The notes below the pieces were generated by a model. The model made no database searches, was not told where the DNA came from, and saw nothing but the letters and a program-made list of their open reading frames with translations. A DNA stretch of 64,000 bases from Melanocharis versteri (Eukaryota; Chordata; Aves; Passeriformes; Melanocharitidae), in contig VZTG01010068.1 in assembly GCA_013397845.1 (NCBI GenBank), forward strand, positions 105,085 to 169,084, given 5' to 3'. Of the stretch, positions 23,501-36,400 are shown piece by piece. The translations under genes and the position numbers were made by a program. Positions within the stretch are counted from its first letter, which is position 1, and each line of letters opens with the position of its first letter.

Positions 23501-26500
23501 AATCCAAGAGTTAAAGTATGGGCAAGAGGGTGCTAAAGGAGTAGGACTGTACATTTTTTAAAGTGGGAGTTGTACATACTGGGACTTAAATTGACTTGTG
23601 ATTATGAGGAGTTGTGTGAGAGAGGGCCTTTGTCTGCAACGGCCTTCTTGAATTTCCTGAGGTACCAGGAGCAAACAAAGGAGACTGAATTCTCCAATTG
23701 GATGATGAGGTCCTGTGCAAGGAGCCCAGAAGCTGAACTGGTGTCCAGTGCTTGTATTAGAGGATTTCTGAATAGCAGATCTCAGTCAAGGGGAGAGATG
23801 TATGATGAGGCCCAGGCTTGAGATGTTTGCTTTGAAACTGAAATGTTGGTTAGAAATGGTGGGGAAATCCTCTTGATTTAGTAAAGTAAATGTCCACAGC
23901 TTGAAGAGATTACAGGGATGATTTAGAAATGTTCTTGTTGCAAGAAGGACTCATGGTAGACCATACAATTGATTGTGCAGAAAATCCCACTGTTGCTTGG
24001 ATAACTTGGCCCTAACCTGTGATTCTCCGAGTGTGTAAGGGTACAGCACTGTTTATTGCAGAGTCATGCAGTCAGGTTTGGAAGGGTTTTGACTGCACCA
24101 GCTGTTACAAACCTTACACAAGGAATAGCAAGATAACCCTCTGCTTTGTCCACAAAATCATCATCAGGCCACTGTGCAGATTGGATATTATTTGGGGTTT
24201 TTTTCCCTCCTTTGCCTGTTGATTGTCTTTACTTCTGGGAATCTACCTGTTAGGTTCTTTTATGCTCATTTGTGTAAAACTTGTACATCGTGATAAGTGT
24301 GGAATGCTTCTCATGTGTGCTTGGTTCTGGTCTGACCCTTAGAGCCAGTTCAGCTCTCTACATTAGAAGCAGGATGAATGTTTTTTCCCATCTGAGTACT
24401 TGTCTGGGCTGGTCACCTGAATGAGCTAATTGAGAGGTCAGAGGGGTGTTGAGCTGGCGGGAGGGAATTGATAGGGATGGGTTCAGCCATCTCTGGAGTC
24501 CTCCTTGCCAAACACAGGATTCCCTAAGAGAACAGAAAAGCCCAATGCAGGCAGTGTCATAGTGTGTTTAGAAGAGTTCCTAATGTGTGGAAAGAGGAGC
24601 TGAACTTCCCCTTGGTTGAATTTGGAGCTCATCAGTGTAGTGAGTAGGGTGGTGCCAGCTTATGCCAAATGGAGGTCTGTAGCTGTGGGAAATGCAGTCT
24701 GTGGGCATTGATCTGCACAGTTCCATTCATCACTTACTGAAGAAAATACCCCATTTCTTCAGTTCTTCTCGTGTTTGTTCCTAGCAGTTTGCTGCAACTA
24801 AGTTAGTACTTATTTACTGCTTCTGTTTTTGTGGCTCACTCAGAGGTGTTATCCTGCTTCCCAGCACAGATCCCTTGTGATCCACTGGTGGGCTTTCTCT
24901 GTTCTCAACACTGAGTCTCATATTCATGCCCTGTTTCCTGTCTTTCAGCCAAATGTTTATCCATGTGAGGACTTTCCTTCCTATCTCATGGCAGTTGAGT
25001 TCCTTAAAGAACCTTGGGTGAGGGACCTTGTCAAATGCCTTTGGGAAATCCAGGTAGACTATTCCAATCATGTCTTTCTTGTCCATGTGCTTCAGTCGTT
25101 CAAAGCATTCCAGTAGATTTGTGAGGCATAATGGAAGGTCGTACTCTATAATATAATGTTTATGCAGATACCCACTCATTCCAGGGTTTTTTAATGTAAT
25201 TCCCATTAACCTGACCCCTAGTGAGTATTAGGTTCATAGTTTTTGTAGGTCCTCTTGAGTGTCTGCTGGAGCCCTTCTCAGATGAACAGTGTAAACCACT
25301 TTGTGTTTGCTGCTGCCATTAAAGCCCTGACTGAGAGGTTACACACAACAGTTTAGGGTCAGATACTTCAAGTTCTTGTGACTTGTTCCTGATCATCCTT
25401 TGTTCATTGCAAGAATGAACAAGTACAAGACTAGCACTTGTACTGAGTCTTTGAATGCTCTTTATGGTGTGTGATCATCTGTGGTGGACATGAGGGAAGG
25501 CTTGTTTTTTCTGCTGTGTCCTCCACCTCCTCACAGCTCACAGGATGCTCATTTGCAGCTTTTTGCTCCTGAAATGCTGAAGTAGGTACTAGGCAGCAGC
25601 TTAGAAGCTTGAAGATCTTGGTTTGCTTTATTGCCCTTAGATAAGGGCAATAGAAAAGATGAAACTTAAAACACAACTTCCATTTGCTGATGTTCTGCTG
25701 CTACTAAATGGAGAGTTAAGACAGTGCTTCTGGTGCTCTTCATTACATAATATATAAGAATTCTACTTTCTGGGTTCTCTTAAGGTTCATTTTGATTTGA
25801 GTATGATGGCTGTTACATCATTTCCATCCTGCCTTTACTCAACAAGTTCTTTTTCTGTTCTTATTTTAAGAAGCTTTCTCACTTGAGTAGTTCCTCTTTT
25901 GCAAGGGAGGCACACCACTAAGAGATTTTCTAGGTCTTGTTTTTTCCTGTTGTGGTGTTGAACCAGTGTGTGTGGAGGCAAGGGGGAGTTGCAGTAAGGT
26001 TGAAGTAGATTCTGTGTATTGTTTAAAGTCCCAAGGAGTGCCCTGGTTGTGAACTAAAACAGTCTGGCCCTGTAGCATCCTGATTAGTGAGACTCAGGCA
26101 CTGAACTAGAAGTTGCAAACACTGTAGATTTGCCCTGACAAGTTTTCTTTAGTGCACCAGCCTTTGTTTAGGCCAGGTGGTTTCTCTTACAAGCACAGAT
26201 TTTGATAAAGCTCTCAGACACTGCCTATTCTCTTGGTAGGGTCTGCTGTTTCTCGTTTTGTATCCTATATTGGGAAGGTTTTTAGTCTTCCCACTAGATT
26301 TGCTGTACATCACCCATTTCCATATTTCCTTGCCTGGGGATATTGCAGTTCCCCTGGGTTTTCTGGATTTCTGGAGTTTAAGAAGCAACAAATACCTAGT
26401 TTCTCATTTGTCTCTGGTCAAGAGGCAGTCATTACTTTGTGACCTTTTGCTCCATGGCTTGGCCCCTAAGGATGGTTATCAAACATGTGCTTCTCAACAC

Positions 26501-29500
26501 TTGTAAAATTCCCCATGACTTTTTATCTCAGAGTAAGGCTTATTCTTTGTCTTTCACATTAAACCCCAATCCCAAACCATGCACCTTGCTGTTCCACAGA
26601 CATTTTGTAGGTGGCCGCCGCTCTCCCCAACCCTTTGTGCTTTCCGGGCTGTGCCTGTGTGTCCCTCCTGGTGGCTGGAGGTGACTCAGCAGGGTTTGCA
26701 ATGAGCAGCCAGCATTTTAATCATAGTAGTAGAATATAGGAACCTAAAAAATGGCCTGGGCATCATTACAGATTTGTAGCATCTTGGGCAGTATGGAGTC
26801 TCAGCTTTTCCATAAGAATATACAGATCTGATCAGGCAGTGTCTGTGTGTTGTGGTATTTCTTAACCAGCAGCAGGTGCTTGTGGAAGGATCTAAATCTA
26901 GGGCGAGCATGTCATTCTCCAGAATATTCCCCTCTCCTTCCACAATTTATATTTTTGGGATTTCCTGCTCTGTCGGTGGCATGATCTGACAGGAGCGTAA
27001 TAAGGCGATAGCCACAATCACCTGGGAGGCTGGAATTTAACCACTGAAATACAGCCTCTGTCTCTCTGAATCTGCATAACACTACTTTTTCCATAATGCA
27101 CTGTAAGTATCTCTGGATTTTGTATGCAATGAGTTGTCATTACTGCAATAATCCTTCTTAATGAAATGTAATCTCAGACTTGTATTTTGTCTTGAATGGT
27201 CTCTGACTGAGCTTTCCACCTCCTTGTGGAAACTTCCAGATAGGTAGAACTGCATTTAGAATAAAAAATATTTGTTCAGTTGGCAGGTGTAGATGGCTTT
27301 ATTTTTGTTTTCTGTTGGAGGAGATACAGATATGTTGTCCCCTTGCTTTTCTACTGCCTGTGTTCTTAAGATTTTTCATCAGGCTTAAATTTTCAGGGCT
27401 GGATTATGGCTTTACCATGGAAGACCAAAGTATGTGCATAATATTTTGTCTTGTTGAAGTATCAGCCCAGATTTTTGTATTGTAAGTAAAACTGGGCTCT
27501 TTGCTGAACTAGAAACCTTTTTCTCCAACAGCTTTGTGGGTAGACTGATAAATGTTTTCTCTTTGGGCAAGACAGTTGTTTATGGGTGGGATTCTAATCT
27601 GTGGTTGTGTGGTTGCCTGGTAACAGGATTAAGATTTTGTGGAGGAGACCTTTCAGTTCCTGTTGTCAGGGTGTTGGGAGGTTGTGTACCCAGCGTAAGG
27701 GGTGGGGAAGCTGAGGGTTTTGTGCTTCACAACAAATGGAGGAACCTCAGGTGCTCCCCCATCCCCCAGCATCCTGTTCCCAGCGGCTGTCGCTTGTCAG
27801 GGAGTCTATTTGACTTACTAACAACTCCATCATAAAAATGTTGGGTTGATAAGGGCGGTTCACTGATAGTAGCAGTTGGGAGCAGGTGCCTGTTTTCCTT
27901 TGGCTCCGTTGTTTCCGTGCTCGTGGCTCTGCAGGAGGGTGGTTGATAACCTCCTGTGCCAACAGACTGAAGAGATGCAACAGGAGTAAAACGCTGACAG
28001 GAGCTCCTTGTAGGGCGTGGTCTTGGGTTTGGCTTTGTCCCAGCTATTGCTCAGCTAAATTGGGTTTGTCCTCCAGTGCACAGAGGTGTTCAAATTGCCG
28101 TTTCAAGGGCTTGTAGGTCTTCAGACTGGTAATAGATCTATAAAATCCTGCAGAAGCCAAGCAATTGATTAAATTGGTAGTGATGTGTTTGAATGTACTC
28201 TGAAAACAGATAATCATTTTCAGAGAACAGCAAGTCTTGTGTGTTGTTTTTTTATTTTAAATTTTCACACTAGACAAATGTTCTTCTAGGGAAGAGATTG
28301 TGAAGGAAGTCTGTAGAACAGCTGATAAATCGTGCCCTTTTTGCCCCAGTTGTTGCAATTTCCTGATACAGGGCAGATCTTGGAAGCTGTTGCTGTACGT
28401 GTTCCTCAGCTTCCACACTTCTGGACTAATTATTCCATGTATATCATTGTTATATGAGATAAGTGTGAATAGATTTTTGTTGTCTTCATTAAGAAGCAGG
28501 TTTTCTATAGAAGCATTGTGTACATCCAGGAGTATGACTGAAGTGCTCTGTCGTTAAGCCCAGTGGATAAAGCACAATAATAGAAACAGTTTAAAAGAAA
28601 GGCAGCATATTCTGTAACCTGTGGGTTGCTTATCTGAAGGCAGTCAAGTATTAGGCTTAAAAACAAGACCTGCATTTTCTGCTGGAGCTCGACAAAGATA
28701 CCCAGGTCATGGAGACTGCAGGTCTCAACTCCTGATTGTCATTTTTGTCCACAGGAACTGTCAGGCATCTTACCTTGAGTGTAGCTCCATTGTTTTAAGA
28801 AACTTCAAAATATGAGATGGCTTAATTTGCATTATTTAAAGAATTTACAGCTCTTAAGTAGATTCTTTGTATGAATGGGATAGTAGGAAATAAATCACAG
28901 TGCTTGCTTTATTTAAGTAGCAAATTGTAGCTATATTATATTGCCTCTAACTTAGCTGGCTTAAATTACTTAATTATATTAATATTAACTGTGTGAACGT
29001 GGAGTGTTTTAGGGCAGCTCTCAAATTCTTCAGTAAGAGCAGTTCACCATTTTGCAGTTGCAGGGTGGTGTTTTCAACACGTTTTATCAAATCCTTGGTG
29101 GATTTTTCATTACTCTCTGTGATTTGGAGAAGCAAAATCTAGTGATAAAAGTAGAGCCACCATAAAATTTTGTCCTCCACATATGGAGACCTGTTAGAGA
29201 CTGATAACACTGTTCCTGCCAGGGAGCCTACAGTCTTCATTGCCGAAGTAGCTTATGCCTGTTTAGGTTGTGATTTTGGCATCTGAGGGTAAAAAAATGA
29301 TAGTTAAGCTTCATTTATATATTTAGTGTTTTTTTTCTAATGTGTGCTGAACAATCCCAGTGTGGTTAGGTAATGAAAGGGTTATAACCTTCCTTGAGTA
29401 GTTCAATCTTTGCTTCCACTGGAGTGTAGGAAAGCTGGATTTGGTAATAATTGCTTTAACCTCAGGTTTAGAAGTGCTTTGCAACGGGCTTAAAATACAA

Positions 29501-30232
29501 ATACACATTAATTCATATTTTGTGTGTTACTTTTCAGTGTAAATGGCTGCTTGGCATGGGTAGATACAGTTGCTCTGGGTACCCTCAGGATGACTTTTTT
29601 GTTACCGCTCCAAGCATCATGTTTTTCTTTTGGAGCTTCATCTTGCAGCTTTGACTCTACTTTCCTCGTAACAGTACTCTACATGTATTCAAATCTGGAT
29701 TTTCTGTTTTTGTTAATTACCACATTACACTGTGTTCCAGTTGACAAATCAGTGGAGCATTCTGTAATTCCTCAGTTTCATCCTGACTGTGCCAAGAGCC
29801 AAATCACATTTGCTCATCTTTCCTCAGTGTTCTTTGCCTCCTCCAAAGCACTCTGAAGAACACACACTCCTGTAGGATTGTGCTGATCACTGTTACCCAC
29901 TGTGGAAGAATGTTCTTGCTGCTGCATCCTTTTTGTCTGTCTGTTAAAATTAACAAATAAACAAAAACCAGAAAATAAAAACCAAAAGCTAAACTACCTC
30001 TAAAGAATTTTAGGAACCCTTGTAAAATACCAGATGAACATCAGACACTTCCTTTGTATCTGTGTATGTGCTGATTGATTTGTTTGGAACACTCCAGGGT
30101 GAAAGTGAGGAGTAACTGGATGAGAGGAGGAGGGAGCCTAATTTCCTAAGCTCTCATTAATGTACAGCTTCTATTGAATGATTTGAAAGATGCTTCAGGT
30201 GTGAGAATAATTGCCTGACCTTTTCCTCCTAG
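20580..30232 (+). other. YWHAE: YWHAE intron 1 (visible part)
   Basis: From the CpG island to the acceptor CTCCTAG ending at 30232. The intron holds a decayed LINE fragment on the minus strand at about 24.85-25.21 kb. Otherwise no recognised exon or RNA gene. The 5' splice site is in, or next to, the gap. Confidence 0.65.
24850..25206 (-). mobile_element. Decayed non-LTR retrotransposon (LINE) reverse-transcriptase fragment
   Basis: The minus-strand frame reads LTNLLECFERL, then IVYLDFPKAFDKVPHPR and, about 50 residues later, GSVLG. These are the conserved palm motifs of CR1/L2/jockey-type reverse transcriptase (YLDFxKAFDxVxH and PQGSVLGP). The expected Pro-Gln before GSVLG is changed to His-Lys, the frame is lost just after, and no FADD box follows, so the copy is dead. 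The fragment has no LTR and no recognisable ends, and I cannot assign the clade with certainty. Confidence 0.8.
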
Positions 30233-30432
30233 AAATGGTTGAATCAATGAAGAAAGTGGCTGGAATGGATGTGGAGTTGACAGTGGAAGAAAGAAACCTG
30301 CTTTCTGTTGCATATAAAAATGTGATTGGAGCCAGGAGAGCTTCCTGGAGAATAATCAGCAGCATTGAACAGAAAGAAGAAAACAAAGGTGGAGAAGACA
30401 AATTAAAAATGATTCGGGAATATCGGCAAATG
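30233..30432 (+). CDS. YWHAE: YWHAE exon 2
   Basis: Acceptor AG at 30231-30232. The first two bases AA complete Glu22, followed by [20 protein letters not shown] and ending at KMIREYRQM with donor GTAAGA at 30433. Covers residues 22-88, helices 2-4 of the 14-3-3 fold with part of the dimer interface. Confidence 0.97.
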
Positions 30433-33400
30433 GTAAGATGGAGTTGGTCTTACAGCAGGATGTCATTTAGTTCTAGTCCCCTTGCCATAAACTGCCCTGG
30501 TGTTCCAGATTGCCTGTGCTGTGCTGACCTGGAGTAGGGTGACAGCCTTGGAAGGCTGGAGTTCGTTCCTTATCTGGAGGATCAATCTCTTGGGGAAGGG
30601 GAGAGCTTGGGTGTTTCTGTGTAAACACTCAGCAGGGCAGCAGGCTCAGGAGAGGGAGGGCTTTTCCCTCAGTGCCTCAACAGCTCTGCCAAGCATTTGA
30701 ACTGCACTGGCACTTCATCTTCCCTGCTTACTCAGGTGTGAGGCTGCACCTGCTCAGGAGGCCTCCTTCCTTCCCCTCCAACCTGACTGACCCAAGCAAC
30801 TTCTCTTTTATTAACCCTGTCAGAGGAGGTGTTTGGCTGTTAAGCTTCCCCTTCCTATAAGAGTTGCTTTGGATCATAAAGTGACACTTTCTGTGATTCC
30901 AGTTCTCTGTCCTAGAGAGTTCAAAACATTAACAGTTGAAATGTCATTGTGGGAGGCTCTTCAGTGCTTTTCTTGGCTCCTTGTTTTTTGTCACTCCATG
31001 TTCCTGGGGATGTCATGGTCATTCCAGCTGTGAAACTTGCGTGTGTAGCAACCTCCAGGGCCTTGCTGTTTTCTCTCTGTGGAGAGAGAGGGAAAAATTG
31101 ATCCACATAACTTCATGCTGACTTAGTCAGTGTGTGCAGCTTTACCTAAAATGGAGAACTTGCAGCAAACTCTGACTTCCATTGGTAAGGGCTAATGAAA
31201 CCTCCAGCTCTTAGTGAGTTGTTGTTCCCCCTGCCCTAAATGATGGTTTAGCACGGAGCAGGCGTGCTCCCGTACTATTTAAATCCCACACATCTCTGCA
31301 GAGACTTCATCTCCATTATTTGAGGACAAGTGCCTCCACATCTTCCCTTCCAGAGAAGCAGTGGAGTCTGTTATATCACCTGGCACTGATTCATATACCA
31401 GCAATGGAAATGATGTTGGCTTGGAAATCTTCTCTCAGGAATGGCTCTGGACTACTTTCTGTTGACTCACAGGGTTTCTGTTGCTCCATGGAATTGTTAA
31501 AGTTGTGAGTTTCTAATTTTGTGCTGGCATGCTTATGGGATGAGACTCTGCCAGTTACATACAGTCCCAAATAACCTTTTCTTGATGGGTGCCTACGATC
31601 TCCTTACAGAACATAGAACATAAGACAACAGCTATCCAGTGATTAAATTTGTTTTACATTGTGTGCTTCCAGGTTCTTTTGCACAGGGTTTTGTGGGTGG
31701 TTACCATCTTCTGCCAAAGATCCTTTAATGATGAAAAGACTTTTTTCCTGGTTTTAAAAGGACTCTAGAAATAGCCATTATTCTGCATCTCTCTTTGTAA
31801 AGGATGTGCCATTCTGGATGGGCTGGGGTGCAAGAAGTCCATGTTTGTAGTGCTTGCGGTGCCTGAAGAGAAAAAGAGAGGCCACATGAAGTCAGTGTCA
31901 TGCCAACACTGTGTTCAGCTGTTAAATCCTGAGAGGGAGCAGCTTTCACAGCTGCACTGGGAGGAGCAGTGCACTGAGCACTGTTGTTGGTTCCGTGCTG
32001 GAGGAAGGGTGGCTGTGTCTGCCCAGCTCCACAGGGAGTTTTCCAAGAGTTTCCTGAGCATCATCTGTAGCTGAAGGCCAGATCCTCCTGTTAGTAGCTG
32101 CTGGGAGACTTCTTATGGGTTGGCATCTGCTCTGAGTGTGTGAATGGGTTTGGCAGGATGGCCTGGGAGCAGGGAGGGCCTGAGGAACATGGCAGAGGTT
32201 TGGATGCTGCTGCTCACTGTCACTGCTGAACAGCAGCACCCCTGCCCTGTTGTGCTCAGTGCTTCCCTGAAGAAACAGCTTCCAGCAGAATTCTCATCAC
32301 TATGATTCCCTCGTCAACAAATCCTGACAATTTAGCATTTTCCAGAGTAAATTCAGTGTTGGGAAAACCTTTCCCAGACTTGAAAGGCTCTGAAGACAGA
32401 AAACAAACCAAACAAACCTCCCCCTCCCACCCCAAACCATGTCTAGGAGCCACAACAGGCCAAGTTTAAAGCACTGGGGAGTTGGAGAGAACCAGAATCT
32501 CTAAAAGACACATCTCTCACCTACCACCAGAAGCAGCTGTGACCTTGCTCAGCTGTAGAGTGCTGCTCCAGTGGAAATGGGAAGTTTCTGTCGTAGTTTC
32601 TGTGAAAGTCATTCTTCGTTGGGTTTGGTGTATGGCAGTATTTACTGTAATTCATCTCATGGCTCACGTTGGGAGTTTTTTTTGAGCTAGCAGCCAGTGT
32701 GACTTGGGGCAGAACTGGAGGGATGGTGGTGTTGGGAGGGCAGGGCTGGGCTGTCTTTGTCTGAAGTGTGTGCTGGGCAATAGTGAGAGTTCAAAGACAC
32801 CAGGCTGTGCCTCTTCCCAAACCACTTCAGCTGAATGGAGCCAAACACATCCATAGCCATGAGGGAAAATGCCACTTCCTTGCTTCCTTTGTAGTCAGGC
32901 TGCTCTCCTGGCTCCTGTGGCCATTTGGATACACAAAAGCCCCTGAATTTCCCATCTGGCTGCATCTTTGATGAGAGCACACTGAGCTTTGTGCTCTTCA
33001 TCCTCGAGAGGCTGAAGTGGTGTGTGGCTGCACACAGTGCAGTTCCCTCCCTTGCTGTCAAACCAAATCCATTCCCACACCATAGCGCAGGTATTGACCT
33101 TCCCCTTGCTGCTCTGGAGCTGTGGCACATGGAATGTGTGTTTCCAGTGCTCTGACTTCCAACCTGGGCTGGATTTTGGGGCAGCTGCCAGGTTTTCCTC
33201 CATCCCCCCTTCTTAGAAAGAGCTCACTGAGCCACTCAGTCTGGAACAGATCCTTTTTGTACAAGAGCTTTTAATTTTGTTATGGGTTTTTTTTGTTTGT
33301 TTTACTCTTAATCACCTTGATTTGTATTAAATCTTTTTGAACTAAGCTTGGTCAGGACATTTACATTGCCCCAGACAGGACCTGATCTCTGGTAACTGTG

Positions 33401-36400
33401 ACTGATCCTTTAGGCAAAGCTGGAAAAGGTCTGTCTGAGATAAAATAGAAGTTTGTACATGTATGGTTATTTAACTAAAGAGGATTAGAAACTGATTTAA
33501 TTCTTTGCAGTTTTGCTGAAGATCTCTCTGCAAAAGAAGTCATTGAAAAAGAGGATCAAGAGGAAAGAAGTTTGCAGGAACTGACTGCTGGCCAAAGGTT
33601 TTATAGCTTTTGTAGCCCAAGAATATATGAAGTAGATTCTACTCAAGTGACCACCTTTCTTAAGCATTTGTCACGTAATTAAGTACAGCATCTGATTCTT
33701 CCTGTGAATGTCAGGACATTCTGACATTTGTACATGAAATTTGCTGTCAGTTAGTTTCTCTAAAGGAACTTTTGCAAACGTGTTACTTCGTACAAATCAG
33801 TGTGTTTGTGTATGTGCCAGTTTATCATTATTTTGGATCTGTAACTTTAACACCTTTTGGATATAACTGCTGTGGTTACAAACCCTGATAGTTCGGGAGC
33901 TGTGTGGTGATAAAAGGATTACATGGCAAGGAAAATGCTTAAAGAAAAGAAGGAAAGCAAATGCTTGGGTGGGAGGATAGGAAGGGATGATGGACTGAGT
34001 GGGGCTGCTCCTGTGATCCAAGACTTGCAGTTCCTGGTAGTTTCTTTAATGCCTTTGCTTGAAATCTCTCCTTTCTATGAAACGAGCTTGAGCCAGAGTT
34101 TTCTTCAGCTGTAGCTGTGAAAGTTCCTGTGAAATCATGAAGAAGCAGCAGTGGATGGGTGACTGTGTGCACTTAACCAACCACTCCTACTGGAATGACC
34201 CGGGAGGCTCAGAGCCAGGCTGGTTTGGGCAATGTTGATGTCAGAGGAGGGGTTTCAGCTTTTCGGGGTGTGCTCAGTTTCTTTGTTTGCAGGTGTGAAA
34301 CTCTCTGTGGTAAACCCTGACCTCACAGACCTTGCTTTATGTTTGGAACTGGAAAAATGAAAGGTTGATGTGACTGTTTTCAGCTCAGACTATTCAAATC
34401 CAGTATCTGTTTTTAAATAAGGCTTTATATACTGTATTTTTTGGCCACAGATTTCACTGTCAGTGTTGATGATTTCTGCTTTTTCGCTGAGTTGCTATGT
34501 TTTGTGTTTTTCACCTGCTTATGGAGCTTGTTTTCATCTTGTACCTGACCTCTGTTTGTCTGGCACATCTTGATTCTGTTCTGATACTCCATGATTTTTG
34601 CCTTAAGGCTCTATTTTTAGAGCTTTGCCTACAAGGACTGACTAGAAATTGTTGTGAAGATGCCATTTAACTCTGGGGTATAATGCAGTTGAGCTGATTT
34701 GTGTTAATTACCTTCAAATTGTCGCCTTTGCTGTTGCCAGTTTTAGGGCAGCCTTCCAGGATCAAAAATGTAAGGAATTGAGTTGTGCAAGCTTTGCAGT
34801 AAGGAGTTACATCCTGAGACAAACTTAATGCAATGGTCTAGCAAGATGTCTTCCAAGGAATTTACAGTTCCACTGTTCAGTTCCGCGTTTCATCATCCAT
34901 CAGTCCCTGTCTCTTGTGTGTGCCAGCTAAATGTGCAGAGCTGTTTTGCTTAATGCACCTGTGGAGCAGCTGAATTTTATTTATTTTTCTTCTGTCCTAC
35001 CCCTGTTTGGAATTTCATGATGTTACCAGTTTGATATTCGGGTACTTCTGAAACAGCTTTTAGTCTTAAGTGCTCACCTCGCCCCCTCTTCTAATTTTGG
35101 GTTGGTTTTTTTTTTAACTAGGTTGAGACTGAACTGAAGTTAATCTGTTGTGACATTCTGGATGTACTGGACAAACACCTCATTCCAGCAGCTAACACTG
35201 GCGAGTCCAAGGTTTTCTATTACAAAATGTAAGTGCCTTCTTGAGAGGAAAGGCCTGAAATAGAGACAGAAATTAAGTAGCTGTAACGAGAACTTAATAT
35301 AAACTATTGTGCAGCTCTTAGATGTAAGAAACAGCAGTTTTAATTGAGCTGCTGGTGTAGAAATCACATCCCTGCTCGGGTTTTTATTTTGCATGAGCTG
35401 AACACTTGTAAGGAGAAGAAAAAAGTTATGTCATGTGGTGATGGTTTAAAATTCCCTCAGCTCCTGGTGAGGTGTTGGTAGTAACTGAGTAAGTGGTGTG
35501 TGGATATCTAAACACGGTTTAATTTCAGCTGTTAATTTAGTGGCTGGTGGGGAAACAAGGATTACTGACTTCCTACTGTTTTCTGTTTTCAGGAAGGGGG
35601 ACTACCATAGGTATCTGGCTGAGTTTGCCACAGGAAATGACAGGAAGGAGGCTGCAGAGAACAGCTTGGTGGCTTACAAAGCTGCTAGTGATATTGCAAT
35701 GACAGAACTCCCACCAACACATCCCATCCGCTTAGGACTTGCGCTCAACTTCTCTGTATTCTACTATGAAATTCTTAATTCTCCTGATCGTGCCTGCAGG
35801 TAGGTGGTGACTGGCAACGTGGGAATATGGGAATGTCGTGTGAATACCAAACAAGCCAGAAGTGGTTGCTCCTTGGGTAACTGCTTTTCCTGCTTTCTTC
35901 CTGCTGATGTTTGCTCTGGTTGACAACAATTCACTGGGAAGATTCTCAGCCTTTTTCTTTGGAGTCCAGAGCCACGTGTTTGTGTGGGAGTAATGGTGTA
36001 TGAGAATCAGAATACTGATGACCTTGAATTGATCAGCTCATGGCAGTTCAGCAGCTTGCCAGGTTAACTCTGTAAACTGCCCTAGGTGTGAGGAGATTTA
36101 ACTTCTCTTGCACAGGCTGGGAGGGATGGTGGCACTGATTTTTGTGAGCGTGTACGTAGTGGCAGTGACTGAAGCAAATACCATTTGTCTTCTGTCACTG
36201 CAGGTTATACTAAGTTTTTAGCAGCCCTTAATCAGTTGTATTGCAAGATGTAGAAATGTTTAATGAAACCAATATTCTTGAATAACAAGTTTCTTAAAGC
36301 ACACAGAGTGACTGGTGTTAAGTTGTGCTTCTGGATTGTGTTCAGCAATATTTGTTAAATCTTTGTCTTGTCATTGCAGGTTGGCAAAAGCAGCTTTCGA

